Shown piece after piece: positions 11,271 to 22,940 of a stretch of 64,000 nt of DNA. Both the position numbers and the translations under genes were made by a program. The stretch's first letter is position 1. Each line of letters begins with the position of its first letter. The notes under the pieces were generated by a model. It was not told where the DNA came from. It worked only from the letters and a program-made list of their open reading frames with translations, and made no database searches. Source of the DNA: Mactra quadrangularis (taxonomy: Eukaryota; Mollusca; Bivalvia; Venerida; Mactridae); contig CM046304.1 of the NCBI GenBank assembly GCA_025267735.1, forward strand, positions 7,688,001 to 7,752,000. Reading direction: 5' to 3'.

Positions 11271-11535
11271 CTATCGCTTTAGAGTCGTGCCACAGCTAAT
11301 TATAATATACACATGGTATTGAACCGTTTTCGGAGTGATCCACAGTCGAACTGAATTTTTCATACTTCGGAAAATTACTCGACATAAAAACCGGTTTTGA
11401 TTTAAAGCTGGCACATATTTTTACATAACTGGTAAGTATCAACTTCATATCTTATATAATTATCATAGAATTAAGCGTTATTTCAGTAATTTCACTTTTC
11501 AGCGATTGAGAGACACTGCTGACTTATAATTATCG

Positions 11536-12285
11536 ATATATACAATTATCAAGATTTGAGCATTTTGTAGTCGACACCGGTTGCCTTAAGCCTAACCCTA
11601 AGCCTAACCCTTTGCCTTTTGTCGGGTATTACCAGAAAATTCAATAATCAGAATAGAAATGAGTACCAGTTTCAAGAAAGCTGCATTTAAGACACAGAAA
11701 ATGCAAAACTAACTGTAACATGTTTGTTTCCTTTTTAAAACTCCCATTTCTTGAAAAAAATGCAAACTTATCTTCCCTACTAATGGGCGAATCTATTTCT
11801 ACGGGAGAAGATTATCTGTATCCAATCAGCTGAGAGGCGTAACCAGTATCCACTGAGACAGGTTTAAGTCACGCCCCTCATAAATATCGCTGTTCGCTTA
11901 ACGTTAACCATTGGGAACGCCCCACTGATTCTTATCGTTCGCCGGAATATTTTGGTTTGCTAAAAATTGAATGAAGTTCCTATATGCCAAATAGACAGAA
12001 ACAATTCTAGAGTCTACCATAATGCTGTTTTACGTGCATAATCCGAACAAGACCTGGACAACACCTGTTCATTCGATGTTTTTTTATCAGCCCGGAAGGT
12101 TCCGTACAATGAATAAAAAAGGTCTAAATGTTTTACATATCGTTAGCGGGTCACGGAAATCCCGGTATTCTCTAAATAGACTTGGCACGGCTAATGGCGT
12201 TGACGTATACTACTAGGAAGGAGATGTTGTAATACACGGCTAAACGTCGATTTCAAGCATTTTTGGAAATGCTAATACTTGTGTA
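11536..12285 (-). mobile_element. Composite element, inverted copy 3
   Basis: Right module marks: ATCAAGATTTGAGCATTTTG, 'tagtcgacaccggttgcctt' and 'aacttatcttccctacta'. Left module marks: 'cattcgatgtttttttatc', 'cggctaaacgtcgatttcaa' and GCATTTTTGGAAATGC. A small duplicated CCTAACCCTAAG tract (11588-11620) lies inside. The hairpin end seen in other copies is reduced here to TATCGATA. Confidence 0.55.
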
Positions 12286-12775
12286 TAATTTACAGTTTTG
12301 AAACATGCGTTCTGATTGGTCTAAAACTCCGCGAAACTTTTCCCGTAATCTGTCAATGAAACGAAGCCAGTGCAAACATCAACAAAGCGTCATGCTGAAT
12401 TTTGATCAATCTGCGACTCTTAGTGCCACTGCATGGGGACATTAAATTTTGATTTATGGTCAGCAGGCACTGGCACTGGCAAATATTGAAATCCATTTAT
12501 GAAGAAATAAAATACAACGCAGAGTAGCACTTTAGTACACTACAGAAATGGCGTGTTTACAAAACCAAGATCTAAACGCTAATACATTACACAGGCAATT
12601 TCTCTTCAACTCGCGTTATCGTTTGGCCGTCAATACATCAATCGTGTAACTAATAAAATGTCCGTGTAAATAAAACACTAAAAGACCAATCGCATCGTTA
12701 CTGAGACAGATTACGGGAAAAGTTTCGCGGAGTTTTAGACCAATCAGAACGCATGTTACATCACTGTAAATTATA
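12284..12775. mobile_element. MITE with about 70 bp terminal inverted repeats
   Basis: The ends AATTTACAGT...AACATGCGTTCTGATTGGTC...CCCGTAATCTGTC (left) and their near-perfect complement (12697-12770) frame about 490 bp without an open frame. It is flanked by TATA on both sides, a possible target duplication of TA or TATA, pointing to a Tc1/mariner-type family. It sits directly behind the GCATTTTTGGAAATGC end of the composite element. Confidence 0.7.
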
Positions 12776-13037
12776 CCGGAAGTCAGCAGTGTCTCTCAAT
12801 CGCTGAAAAATAAAATTAACGCTTTATTCTATGATAATTATATAAGATATAAAGTTGATACTTTCCAATTTTGTAAAAATATGTGTCAGCTTTCAATTAC
12901 AACCGGTTTTAATGTCCAGTCATTTCCCAAAATGTAAAAAGTCAGTTTGACCGTGGATCACTTCTAAAACGGTTCAATACCATATAGATATATACATTAT
13001 AATAAGATGTGCGACGACTCAAAAGCGATAGTTATAA

Positions 13038-13970
13038 AAAAATGTTTTATAGTGTTTTTTTCAACAATGTTATTTTTAATCAATAGTATGAATATTTTAT
13101 TGAATGTAAGGACTCCAGTGCCAGTGATCTCATAGTACTGCCACACACCTCTCACGACAGTCTTATCTCTGTAACAAGTTAATCGCTTCAAGTATATTCT
13201 GTGACGTTATACTGAGCGTCAGGTCAATTTCTCGCGCAGAAATACTTTAAGTACCAGTTTCAGTAAGATGTTCTAAATCCAGTAAGGTATAGTGTTGGTC
13301 AGACTTAAAGCAATGTTCATCTCTCGTGTTCGGCTTACGGCGCTTAAACTAACTTAATAATTATTTATCATAAACTAAATGTTTCAACCAAATTCTACTT
13401 TATGTTTTGACTCACTTTCACTTTAAAATGCAATAAATAACATAAACATATTTAAGCAATATTTGCATTTATATGAAACTCTTGTTCATTAGAGGTATTT
13501 GAAATAGATAAATGTCTATTTTCTTTGCAGTCCAAAACAGTATTACTGTTGATATAGTGACTTTAATTGTAAAATTATTACAAAAGGAAACCAAGCAGCG
13601 TTCTCCTGTTAAAACTGTTGTATTGGACTGTAGTGACTTTAGCATTTAGAACGAGCTGACGTACAACATTTGGTAACAACAGAGATTGTTATTGGTGTTT
13701 GAATACATTCAGTGTCATAGCAATACGATCACGTGACACATGCCTTAATTCCAATCTGTTGATCATAGTTTCTTCTCGTACAAACGTCATTCATAAGAAA
13801 CTTAAACTACGCGGGATTACTTTTAATCATTTTAACTTTACCGTCATGATTTATTGAAAATATAATTAAGAAATATTGAAATACTTTTGGCATACAACGC
13901 GTCAATGAGAGACCGAGGACTGTTTACTCTTTGACTGGAAGACAATAATTATTATTTGAAAGTTTGCACG
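13038..13970. other. Upstream region of the candidate gene; one short repeat
   Basis: 13060-13130 matches 7545-7620 inverted (CACTGGCACTGGAGTCCTTA). The remaining sequence is unique and may include proximal regulatory DNA of the exon at 14231. Confidence 0.4.
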
Positions 13971-14005
13971 TATAAAAGTAGAAGGAGTGACTTCAGTAAT
14001 TGCAG
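13971..14005 (+). promoter_or_regulatory. Candidate TATA-box promoter
   Basis: TATAAAAG at 13971-13978 is followed at a suitable distance by initiator-like CTTCAGT (A at 13995) and TGCAGTG (A at 14004). This would give a 5' leader of about 230 bases before the ATG at 14231. The link to that exon is inferred from spacing. Confidence 0.45.
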
Positions 14006-14230
14006 TGCAACAGATTTAGTTGTCGACGTCATTTTAAATTAGAACTTACCAACTTGTGGTTCAACTTTAACTTTGTTTTTATTTTCTGAAGATTCATTTT
14101 TATTATCGTTCAGAAGTGTAGAAATATAAAGATTTTACAATAGACATATATACATACATATATTAAAGGGTAAAGCTATTCTAACTGGTGTGGTGCTGGG
14201 AACGAACGTTAACAGTTATTGTGATTTGCA

Positions 14231-14328
14231 ATGGGTGCAGGGAGAAAATGCATTGTACTGTTAAAAACCCTTATAGTGGGAATACTTTTGCTTGAATTGT
14301 GTGAAGGAGAGAATATGCCATACAAAAG
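14231..14328 (+). CDS. Candidate first coding exon with signal peptide (partial gene)
   Basis: From ATG at 14231 the frame encodes MGAGRKCIVLLKTLIVGILL followed by LELCEGENMPYK and two bases of a split codon. The exon would stop at AAAAG|GTAAGC (donor GT at 14329), a near-consensus metazoan 5' splice site. Residues 1-6 form a basic N-region (R5, K6), 7-24 a hydrophobic core, and cleavage near Cys-24/Glu-25 or Gly-26 is plausible, so the product would be secreted or a type I membrane protein. A TATA-type promoter lies 260 bp upstream, and no obvious ATG-containing frame competes. I did not find the next exon; introns in bivalves are often several kb and this one would be full of repeats. The protein family is unknown. 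The combination of promoter, signal peptide and donor is suggestive, but each part could occur by chance. Confidence 0.5.
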
Positions 14329-16727
14329 GTAAGCTGATGTTTGAAGCATTTACTTAATAGTTCATGTGCTTTTGTTGGCAGTATTTTAAACAGTGTTTTT
14401 CTACATTGTCATATATTGTTGAACGGTAGAAACTTTTTTATGGTTTAATAAGTAATTTGTTTTCTATAACTTATGCACTTTCAAGGTTTTATAGACAAAT
14501 GACGCTTGTATTATGTGCTTACTATTGTAAATGTGTTGGTCAAGACGAACCATGTAAATGTATAAGTCCTGCAAACATCAACTAGCTTTATCACCTACGA
14601 GCTGATTGCTTATCAAAATCAACGACTTTTGTCATTGTTTGTATCAACATAAATAAATTTTATCATTTAACTTTTTACAATGAGTCTGAACTAACTTCAT
14701 TTTAAACCATTATTGTAATGGAAGCACTGGTTCGTGTTACTTATCTAATTTTGTTTGTGGACCAAGGTTGCAATGGTAAATTATGCATTTTTCAAGCATG
14801 CAATCAAAGGCTTATTTTTTGTCAAATAGGTCATGAGTTATGGTATAAGCTCATTACAAAATAGTGTATCACAATGTCATTACTTCGCGTTTTAAAAGCC
14901 TGTGAATTGAGTAAAGAGACAAAGTTTAAAATATTTCATGAAAGTTCTAAGTGTATCATACATCAGACGTGAGGTATACGACTTATAGCTGATAAAATAT
15001 GGTAACAAACAGTAGAGCTAAAATAAAAGCTTTCAGGGCAGATTCTGAAGTTCAGATGTCTTGGAACATAGGAATTCGTTAAATTTCTTGTATGTAAAAT
15101 CTGTTAAATTTACAAAATTAAGGATTTTGAAAATTTGCAACTTTCACCTATGCAAGTGATCGGTGGCTTTTCTAAAATACTCGCCTTTCATATACTTACT
15201 ATTTCTAAAACCTTTATCATGTCTGATTTTAGAAATTTGTCTGATCAGCTTTTATAATTATCAAGATTAGAAAATTTTATAGTCAAATAAAATTCATAAG
15301 TCTCGCTTATTGTTTCAATAAATAATTCTAGCAAAGCCACGTTCGTTTAAAATATGCGATAAGTACCAAGCTATTTTACGATTTTTATATGAGCTACAAT
15401 GAAGTTACATTGATCTGACTAATCGTGATTCATACCTTTACACCCAAACTCTTGCCTTTTACAACATAGTGAAATGTAAATATGTAAAAGAATATTGCGA
15501 TCACAGCTGATTTCAAAATACTGAACAACCAATTTTATAATGATATTGTAATGAAGAACAGCTGTCATATGAGGCTATTCCTCGGTTTTGGTGTACGGTC
15601 AATTTTTATTTCACCGAGTTGACTCAAAACTAGTTTTTCTGAGCGCACGAATTAAAACAAAAATATCTTATTCGAAAATTGAGGAATAGTGTGTTTTTTC
15701 AGGCTTTTTTCTGTGTTACATTTTTTTCAAAAGTATGATATAACGTGATTTATCCTCAAAATTGTCATCACTTCTATCATCTAAAGTGACGTTATTTTGA
15801 ATATAAATTTTTCACTACAATGAAAATAAAAATCTTATATTTTCATCATGTATTTCAACGAATAGCACCACATTTCACCTTAAAGCATGAAAGAAAAGCA
15901 TTGAAATATATATTCAGGTTTGTCAGTATCAGAACCTTGTTTGGACTCTTAGTGTTCAAGTTAAGAAATCATGCAGATCGTTATGCGAATAATGTGATTG
16001 GCGAGTCCTTTGAAATGTCTAAAAACTGTTTAACAAATTCTAACAACAAAACTGCTCACACGAAAATATGATAAAGTAGCGAAAATTATTTTATAAAATT
16101 TATGTGATATTAAAGTTTGTTTTTGCCTAAGGACATTGAAACAGAATTCTTTTTGCTTAAACAAGATTGTTTCATTTAATAAATGGTGTTACAGGCAATA
16201 TTCGTTTTATACAAGTGAAAATGTATGTAAATGTAAGTAATATATTCATCTATGATCAAGGTATTTGTATATCTTCTTAAGACAAACATGTTTTCTTGTA
16301 TTCCTGTAGATTTTGTCATTAACTGATTTAACGTAAGACAATTGCGCAGCTGTCGCCCGACTTTTCTATATATTTGAGTGAAACCCGCTGTGATACCGTG
16401 GTGCCAAGTTAAAAAAAGGGATACAGAGAAAAATGAAGTTTTCATAATCTATGAAAGGCATGTCACAATTGTTTATGGTCGTAAGGAAAACTTTTTATTA
16501 CTTTTAAGACTTAAAATGAAGAAAACTTATACCTTAGTAGCAACTTGTGTAATGGTGTCGTTTCACGCATATAATTACACATTCTTAAACATTCCAATCT
16601 TTTGTATTAGTTGGCAAAATTAAACATGCACTGTATGCATAGTCGTGAATATCCGTATGAAATCTCGGTAAATTCATGAAACAATATATTTTTATAAGGT
16701 TTAGCAATAGGACACACAGAGTAATGT
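14329..16727. other. Possible first intron; no repeat or exon recognised
   Basis: Largely unique AT-rich sequence beginning with the donor GTAAGC. Open stretches such as 15820-16071 and 16176-16445 have no recognisable domain. No acceptor-plus-exon could be supported. Confidence 0.35.
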
Positions 16728-17110
16728 AAGGACTTGTTGTTGTGGTAAAACGCACCACCTCACAATCAACAGGCTACGGGTTCGAAAGCGCCCGGCTAGC
16801 TCAATTGGTAGCACGCAAGTCTACTAATCGAGGGGTCGTGGGTTCGATCCCCGGGCGGGGCGTACTTTCGTGGAGCTTGGTCATGAAATTTTTTCTACGG
16901 CCATTCTCCCTCTTACCAATGATTTTTTATGTAGGGCAGTTGTCATTCAGCGATTAGTAGTTGGTTAACAGCTAATTCCGGAGATTTAGCCATTCCAGGA
17001 GGAGTGAGTAGGTTGACTGACCCCCGTTATATGACCCATACAATGTGTTGCTATGGCGTTAAACCTAACAAACAAACTAACAAACAAAGCTACGGGTTCG
17101 ATTCCACATA
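16728..17110 (+). tRNA. tRNA-like sequence split by a SINE within its B box
   Basis: If the SINE and one copy of its 13 bp duplication are ignored, 16728-16785 continues into 17102: GTTGTGGTAAAACGCACCAC, an anticodon-arm-like CACCTCACAATC, and a B box GGGTTCGATTCC. This is a tRNA pseudogene or an older SINE head. Identity is not assigned. Confidence 0.45.
16786..17088 (+). mobile_element. Complete tRNA-derived SINE with 13 bp target duplications
   Basis: The head has an A box (TAGCTCAATTGGTAGCACGC) and a B box (GGGTTCGATCCCCG). The body has 'gtactttcgtggagcttgg', 'ggccattctccctctt', 'gttaacagctaattccgg' and TTGCTATGGCGTTAAACC. The tail is AAC-rich (AACAAACAAACTAACAAAC). GCTACGGGTTCGA is directly repeated at 16773-16785 and 17089-17101. 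Intact A and B boxes mean RNA polymerase III transcription is possible. LINE-dependent retroposition is inferred from the duplication and tail. Other copies or pieces: 8655-8905, and inverted bodies at about 4900-5100 and 7680-7890. Confidence 0.85.
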
Positions 17111-17217
17111 AAACCTTATGTTTGCAATTTAAACATAATCGATAGATGCTTCACAAATACTTGTGTACACGACGGTGCACAGACTCCATGTTTTTTTAAA
17201 TACCTGCCACGAAAATG

Positions 17218-18285
17218 TACAAGAAAAGATTAATGCAACGCATTAAATACCGCCGGATAGTGGTAACATTATGTGTACACATCAAAAGAGAAAACAAAGA
17301 TATATGCGGCAAGAAGAGTACAAAATTATGTATTCTGAGGTATGATACAGAACATGTAAAGTGTTCCATGATCAAATGGCACAGTTTATAGATCTACAAT
17401 ATCAATATATTATTTCTTTTTATAAACTTACATAAAAACATTGCTTATTGGCCACTAATTACAGCAATATATTTATGTTTGTTAAAATATAAGCACCTAT
17501 TATAATAATTATTAAATTATATTAAATCGTTATTCTATAAAGAGGCTAACGGACCGTTTGTGTTTAAAAGGTACTCGAATGTCTACGTGTTTTAGTCTAA
17601 ACCAGTGTTTAGAAGAGAAGATAATTATCAACTTCTTGGAAAAACTCCTTTTAAACATGATACATAAATGCTTAAAAGAATAAATGAAACGTATGCAAAA
17701 ACACTCCGGATTTAACAATTCAGTAATCTAATACTTCTTGACCAGCTGTATTGTCAAACCTATTTTGACCTAATGGCGGCCCTTATGAGAAAGTGAGTTA
17801 GTAATTACGCAGTAACAGCCGAAAAGTTCAGCATGCAGACACAGTATCAAAACTTACTAAAGACAAGTACAAATAATTAACTTTTACATCATGCATTTTG
17901 TGCTTCGTATACGATAAACCCGATCTAAAATTCTTAGCTGGGGTACTCGCTTATATACCGCGAGTCTGCAGCAAATCTGTTCACGGAGACGTGCGTGAAA
18001 TATGTCGGTACGTGTGGTTTTTAGCCAGAACCTCAATTTAGGGGAGCAGATATTTTTCAATGTATTAAGATATAAATTAAGGATAAACTGTTCTTCAAAA
18101 TGCTCACCAAAAGAAGAATTTTTTATTGCAGTACTATAAAACTAAAAATTATTACAATTTAGCACTGTCAACATTTGTAAATAAAAAAGGAGGACGCAAG
18201 TAAAAGAAATCATGAACTGCTCCTACCATGGTCATCAGATTCTGACGACTCCAATATACCACCGGCCTTCAGGCCGGCGGTAAAT
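17218..18285 (+). mobile_element. 1.07 kb hairpin-ended element, copy 1
   Basis: It starts ACAAGAAAAGATTAATGCAA and ends with a hairpin at 18257-18282. The region 33315-34376 is a close copy in the same orientation, and 51962-53597 is an inverted, expanded copy. The 5' subterminal TACCGCCGG (near 17250) is an inverted match of the 3' hairpin arm. A subterminal inverted repeat plus a 3' palindrome is the architecture described for Helentron/HINE elements. The minus-strand open stretch 17530-17718 recurs in copy 2 as a consequence of the duplication and has no family features. Confidence 0.75.
18257..18282. repeat. Terminal hairpin, TACCGCCGG family, copy a
   Basis: ACCACCGGCCT and AGGCCGGCGGT pair around TC with one imperfect pair. 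Hairpin sequence is the same in all three copies. Confidence 0.85.
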
Positions 18286-21200
18286 TACACACCGGAAACA
18301 CCAACGAAGGCATTTTGTAACTTCGAGCAACCGACCGTGATTTGGTTTTTTGTGTGTGTGAAATTAGTTAACATTCAAAACGTCAAAGACACCGTAGATA
18401 ACTTGAGTGATTGCTTGTGTGGAGCAAAGATAAACCTATGGGAAATCATGTAATTACTCGTTGTGAAAGGAGTTTAAGATGACTCCAAAAGCCAAATTTG
18501 GGAGCTCTTTGCCTTTTAGTTTTAATATGTGAAAATGTTTGAAGATTTACGTTTTAAAACTGATGATCCCTGGGGCGGGGTTACTATTGAATTCAACAGC
18601 ATTATTTGATCACTATCCGTTAAAGGTCTCTATGTGATATATACATGTCAAATATTTAAGTTTTATGACATTTTTATGCAATTCTTGACGACGGACGCAT
18701 GTACGCACACACGATCGGACACCGGATATACCAACAATAGCACACATTGGCTGCTTAGTGCTCAGGTGAGATAAAAAAAGAAATTTCTTTAAAAGAGAAG
18801 TCCTATTTTGTAAAACTTGTGGCATTAATGTTTTACATTCTGTCATAAAGCTATGCTTTGTTTTGTTTACTCATTCTTTTTCGTTGATTGTGCTGGAAAT
18901 GTTCATCTGTACCCTTAATATTGTGTAATATCGTTTGTCATTCAATAATTGTTCAATTACTGTATCATACGTGTTACAACTCGATCTCGCAACAATGACA
19001 AGTCTCGCGAGACTATGAAAATACAATTAACTAGTTGTAAACTTCTTGTCGTCCAAATTACATAGTAATAACATTTTGCTTTATCATTTATGTTGTTGCG
19101 TTCAAATCTGATTATTGATGTACATTAATAAGTCCAATGTTCTGATAACTAATTAATTTCCTTTTAAGTTTTTGTAGATAATGAATTATTACGTAATCTT
19201 GAAAAGTGAAAAGAAACGTATTTATGATTAGTCAGAAAGATATAGTACACTATACATGTATTTTCATCCTTTGCAGAAGTTTTGCATTTTAATTTAGATA
19301 TTTAATTAGTTTGATTAAGTTGATCTGATACGGATTAAAAAATTGCATTATACCTAAGTAACAATGATTTGATAATTATAATGAGTCGATTGATATCAGA
19401 ATTGTACTTGGTGAACAGGCTCATAAATAAGTCTTGCGGCCTATTGGTTCACAGTGTAAGCGTTTATTCCAAAATATGAGTCCACGAATATACAGTTGAA
19501 ACATTTTACATTAAGAAATTGTTGTGATAAACAACACATGACCTGAGTCTCTGTCAAAGACTGTCAGCATTGACATCAAACACAATTATAGTTCGATTTT
19601 GTAAACATTGCGTTTACGAAATGAAAATGTCTTCGATATTAAGGAGATTGAAGCCATGTTACATGCGAAGTTGCTACTCATTTTATACGTTTTATTATTA
19701 TTTTGATACAACCTTGAACCATCAAGACCGAGCTTCATTGATTACTTCGGCTTTACTTGTACCATTCATACCAAGGGTTTAGATATAAATGAACTTATAA
19801 TAAAGCATCATCTTTTTATGGTATTGAAAAAGGAAAGCAGTTTTTTCTGTTGACATGGCAACGGTTGTGTATTAAAAAGTTTGGTAGATTATGGTATCAT
19901 AAATTAAAATCTTAAACATAATTAATGCATGAGTTCTAAATTTTTAAAATTTTATTTGTCAAAAATTCACCGAGTTGAAAATAATTAAATTAAAAATTAC
20001 CATTATTCGGCCCAAAATAAGTACATGTACTTACTTATAGTGTACATCTAAAGGCAGGAATTAAAGTGGCTTTACAGACAAGGCGTTCAAGATATATTTT
20101 AGAACCGTTTTAAAACAAGTTTTAACAAATTCGTACAATTTAGTTTAATTACTTTATAGATACTTTCTAGTGTCCAAGTACTATAATGAAAACGTGTCCT
20201 TAAATGAAACCATCTGCAATGTACCTCGGTTTATGGTGTATCAAAGTCAACCAAGCGTTTCCTTTCAAGCGAGATTTTTGTAATTTGAGACACCATTTTC
20301 CAAGCACTGTGTCAAACACCAGTCGTGTTTAAAATTTTCAAGTTATTTTAAGTTAGAGACAACGTTGTTAATATGAAGTCTTATCAGAATATATCGGTTT
20401 TCGTTTTTAGCTCACCCGAGCATGAAATTTCATCAAACCTTAGTTGCACTCATATGAGCGATATAGGGTTATCTTAGTTATCTTGTTTTGATTAGAGTCA
20501 CTGGGAAAAGACAACTTACAGTATAAGTAAAAGCTGTCTTATTTTAATGTTTAAAGAATCAAATATCAATCGCCATCTATGTGAGCTTAACGAAGCCTTC
20601 ATAATTCTAAAACAGTTGTCTCTATTAGATGAAATGTTTGACCTTGGAGTTATATCCATTATTATATATCAATGTCTATATATTTATCAACGAATCATTC
20701 AAGCGGTAAAGATAAGAAAGTAAATACTTAAGTTTTAGCTTTGAATGTTGTACAATCGTAATTACAGGGTACAAACATAGTGATCTACAAAAACTAGTGA
20801 GGTAAACACACATTTGCTTTTCGCCAATTTTCAAACAAATTCTTTAATGACATCAATTAAAGTATAAAATAACCACTATCCTCATTTCTCAGAGACACGC
20901 CAATTGGTCCTGTGATTTTTGAATTCCTCCGAACAAAAAGGAGTTAACGAGGTTATATGCAAAAATAATTTGTGATGAAGATTCAGAGTAAACAGTACAG
21001 CTCACAGGTTAATGTAGACATTTTCAGATAAAGAAATGTTATATATGTATTTATTTTATGCGCTATTTGAATATTTCTAATTTTTGGCTGCTTCAAGAAT
21101 TTGAAGAATCATGTGTTTGTTACATTTCGAAAATCACGTGACAATATATACACTGTGTATAATCTACTTGAATTTGCATACAGTGATTATTTAAAATGAA

Positions 21201-21689
21201 AAGGTCTAAATTGATGTGTAAGTTCTACTTTGGATCGAACCACCTCGTTGTTACCTTAAGCAAAAAAACTTTATATTCTCCATTCACAAGACACTTAATC
21301 AAAGTAACTCACACCTTTCTCACGATTCAGAAAACACTAAGGCCTTAAATATTCAATCAGCAAACGTACGCTCCCTTCACAGATCAATGAATACGATTAT
21401 GAGTTTCCATACACTTGTAATGAAATAATCTTTTTCAAAAACAAGATTACTACAAGGTCAGTTGTAAGACATTACATACAATGAGTTCTCTTTTCTTGAA
21501 CTCATTAGTTTGAGAAACAATATTTTGGTAAACATTACATAAATAGAAAATTCAATCCAGTTTATCCAAATGTAATCTCGTGTTGTTTTCCTTTTGTTGG
21601 ATTTTAGAATATATCCCTGGAAATATCTATATTCTGCAATTATGAACTATTATAGCCGATTACTTTAAAGACAATCATGCATGGTTATC
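18286..21689. other. 3.4 kb without a supported gene
   Basis: About 18655-18780 resembles dispersed invertebrate repeats that end in 'gctcaggtgaga' and poly-A, with a 'gacgacggacgcatgtac' block. The rest is unique AT-rich sequence; TTTTTAGCTCACCCGAGCAT at 20406 may be a relic of the same repeat class. No exon or RNA gene was recognised. Confidence 0.4.
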
Positions 21690-21890
21690 CGCACGCTCCC
21701 GTCGCAGCTCAGTGAAAACTCTACCATTATTTTACACTGCTGTTTTATTGAGCGTAGATTTATGATATAGACATTTAGTATGAACTTTGAACGACCAATT
21801 AAAGTTTATCAAATTCAATTTTAGTCGATAATCTTTATACGCATTTTCATTGGTCGAAACGGTCACCTGACATTCTAGTAGTCGATCACC
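21690..21890 (+). repeat. Y repeat copy
   Basis: ACGCTCCCGTCGCAGCTCAG through 'tgaacgaccaattaaagttt' matches 2271-2345 plus 3330-3480, and 40355-40490 inverted. Confidence 0.6.
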
Positions 21891-22257
21891 CATCTTTAAA
21901 AAAAGTATTTAATTTTTTGTCAGATTTACATGATACCTACTCGAGACTACGCAGAAAAGTGTATACTATTTGATGTGCATCACATCTCCAACGCATATTT
22001 TATATTTTTCACAAACACCATGGAAAACCTACCAAAGTACTTCCTAATAAGAAAGGATGACGACTTGTCACTGTAGCACGATATAAAGGAATAGTTTTCT
22101 ACGGTGATTGCAAAAAGTATAAAACTGGCGTTGAAATGTGATGTGCAGCAAATAGCAACATTGCATTTTGGCTTAGCCTCGAGTAGCTTTCATGTAAATT
22201 TGACAAATATAAAGACTTTCAGCTTTCTGAAACTTTGAGTCGAGGGTGTTTTTCACT
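21891..22257. other. No gene recognised
   Basis: Short unique stretch between a Y repeat and an inverted composite element. Confidence 0.4.
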
Positions 22258-22287
22258 GTTTATCGCCGTTCCTGAACGGCGATAAAC
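22258..22287. repeat. Terminal hairpin, TATCGCC family, copy b
   Basis: Arms GTTTATCGCCGTTC and GAACGGCGATAAAC around CT, using one more T at each side than the 22261 core. Relative to 3300-3325, a G-C pair has become a T-A pair in both arms. Confidence 0.85.
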
Positions 22288-22940
22288 ACAATTACCAAGA
22301 TTTGAGCATTTTGTAGTTGACACCGGTTGCCTTAAGCCAATCAAAGCGATGCATTTGAGGTCACATAATGAAAACATAGTCATCCAATAGTTAAATTATA
22401 GTCAGAAAATATCGTTATCAAAACATGAACAAGTACCAGTTTCAAGAAAGTTGCAATGTAAGACCAGAAATAATGAGAAACTAATTGTAACATGTTTATT
22501 CTTTTTAAAACTCGAATTTCTTGAAAAAATCCAAACTAATCTTCCCTACTTTCGGGCAAGACTATTAATACATGTCGAGAACACTCGATTAGCTGCCTGA
22601 ATTTTGGCAAAACATGTTTTTAAAACAAATACTTCTGTGTGCTTATAAATTTATTATAGTTTCTAAGTGACCAAATAGACATGAAAAAGGCTAAATTCTA
22701 CAATAAAAAGCTATTTCACGTGCACAGCTGGAAAATGTCAAGGACAGCGCTTGTTCATTCGATGTTTTTTTGTCTGAAAGTTCCGTACAATGAATCAAAC
22801 ACGGCTAAATTCCAGGAATTCTATAAATACAAAACTAAACCACTGACACACTTTGCTTGAATGTTTTACTAAAGGAGAATATGTTATACAGTAGCCACGG
22901 CGATTTCAAGCATTTTTCGAAATGCTAATACTTGTTTTCT
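22258..22940 (-). mobile_element. Composite element, inverted copy 4
   Basis: In plus order: hairpin (22258-22287), right module ('caagatttgagcattttgta', 'gacaccggttgcc', ending 'aatcttccctactttcggg' at about 22560), then left module (from about 22665: 'ttcattcgatgtttttttg', 'aattctataaata', 'gatttcaagcatttttcgaa', 'atgctaatacttgt'). This is the clearest complete copy of the two-module arrangement, about 680 bp and non-coding. Confidence 0.7.

Larger units (their letters stand above)
11271..13037. mobile_element. 1.77 kb foldback structure with about 265 bp inverted arms
   Basis: The left arm 11271-11535 (from 'actatcgctttagagtcgt' to 'gagacactgctgac') is repeated inverted at about 12776-13037 with scattered mismatches. 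The interior holds an inverted composite element (right module 11536-11790, left module about 12000-12285) and a MITE (12284-12775). The right arm begins immediately after the MITE. No transposase is present. Confidence 0.65.

Noticed and set aside
11588..11620. Telomeric repeat from CCTAACCCTAAGCC
   Set aside because: Only about two imperfect 12 bp units inside an interspersed element; no array.
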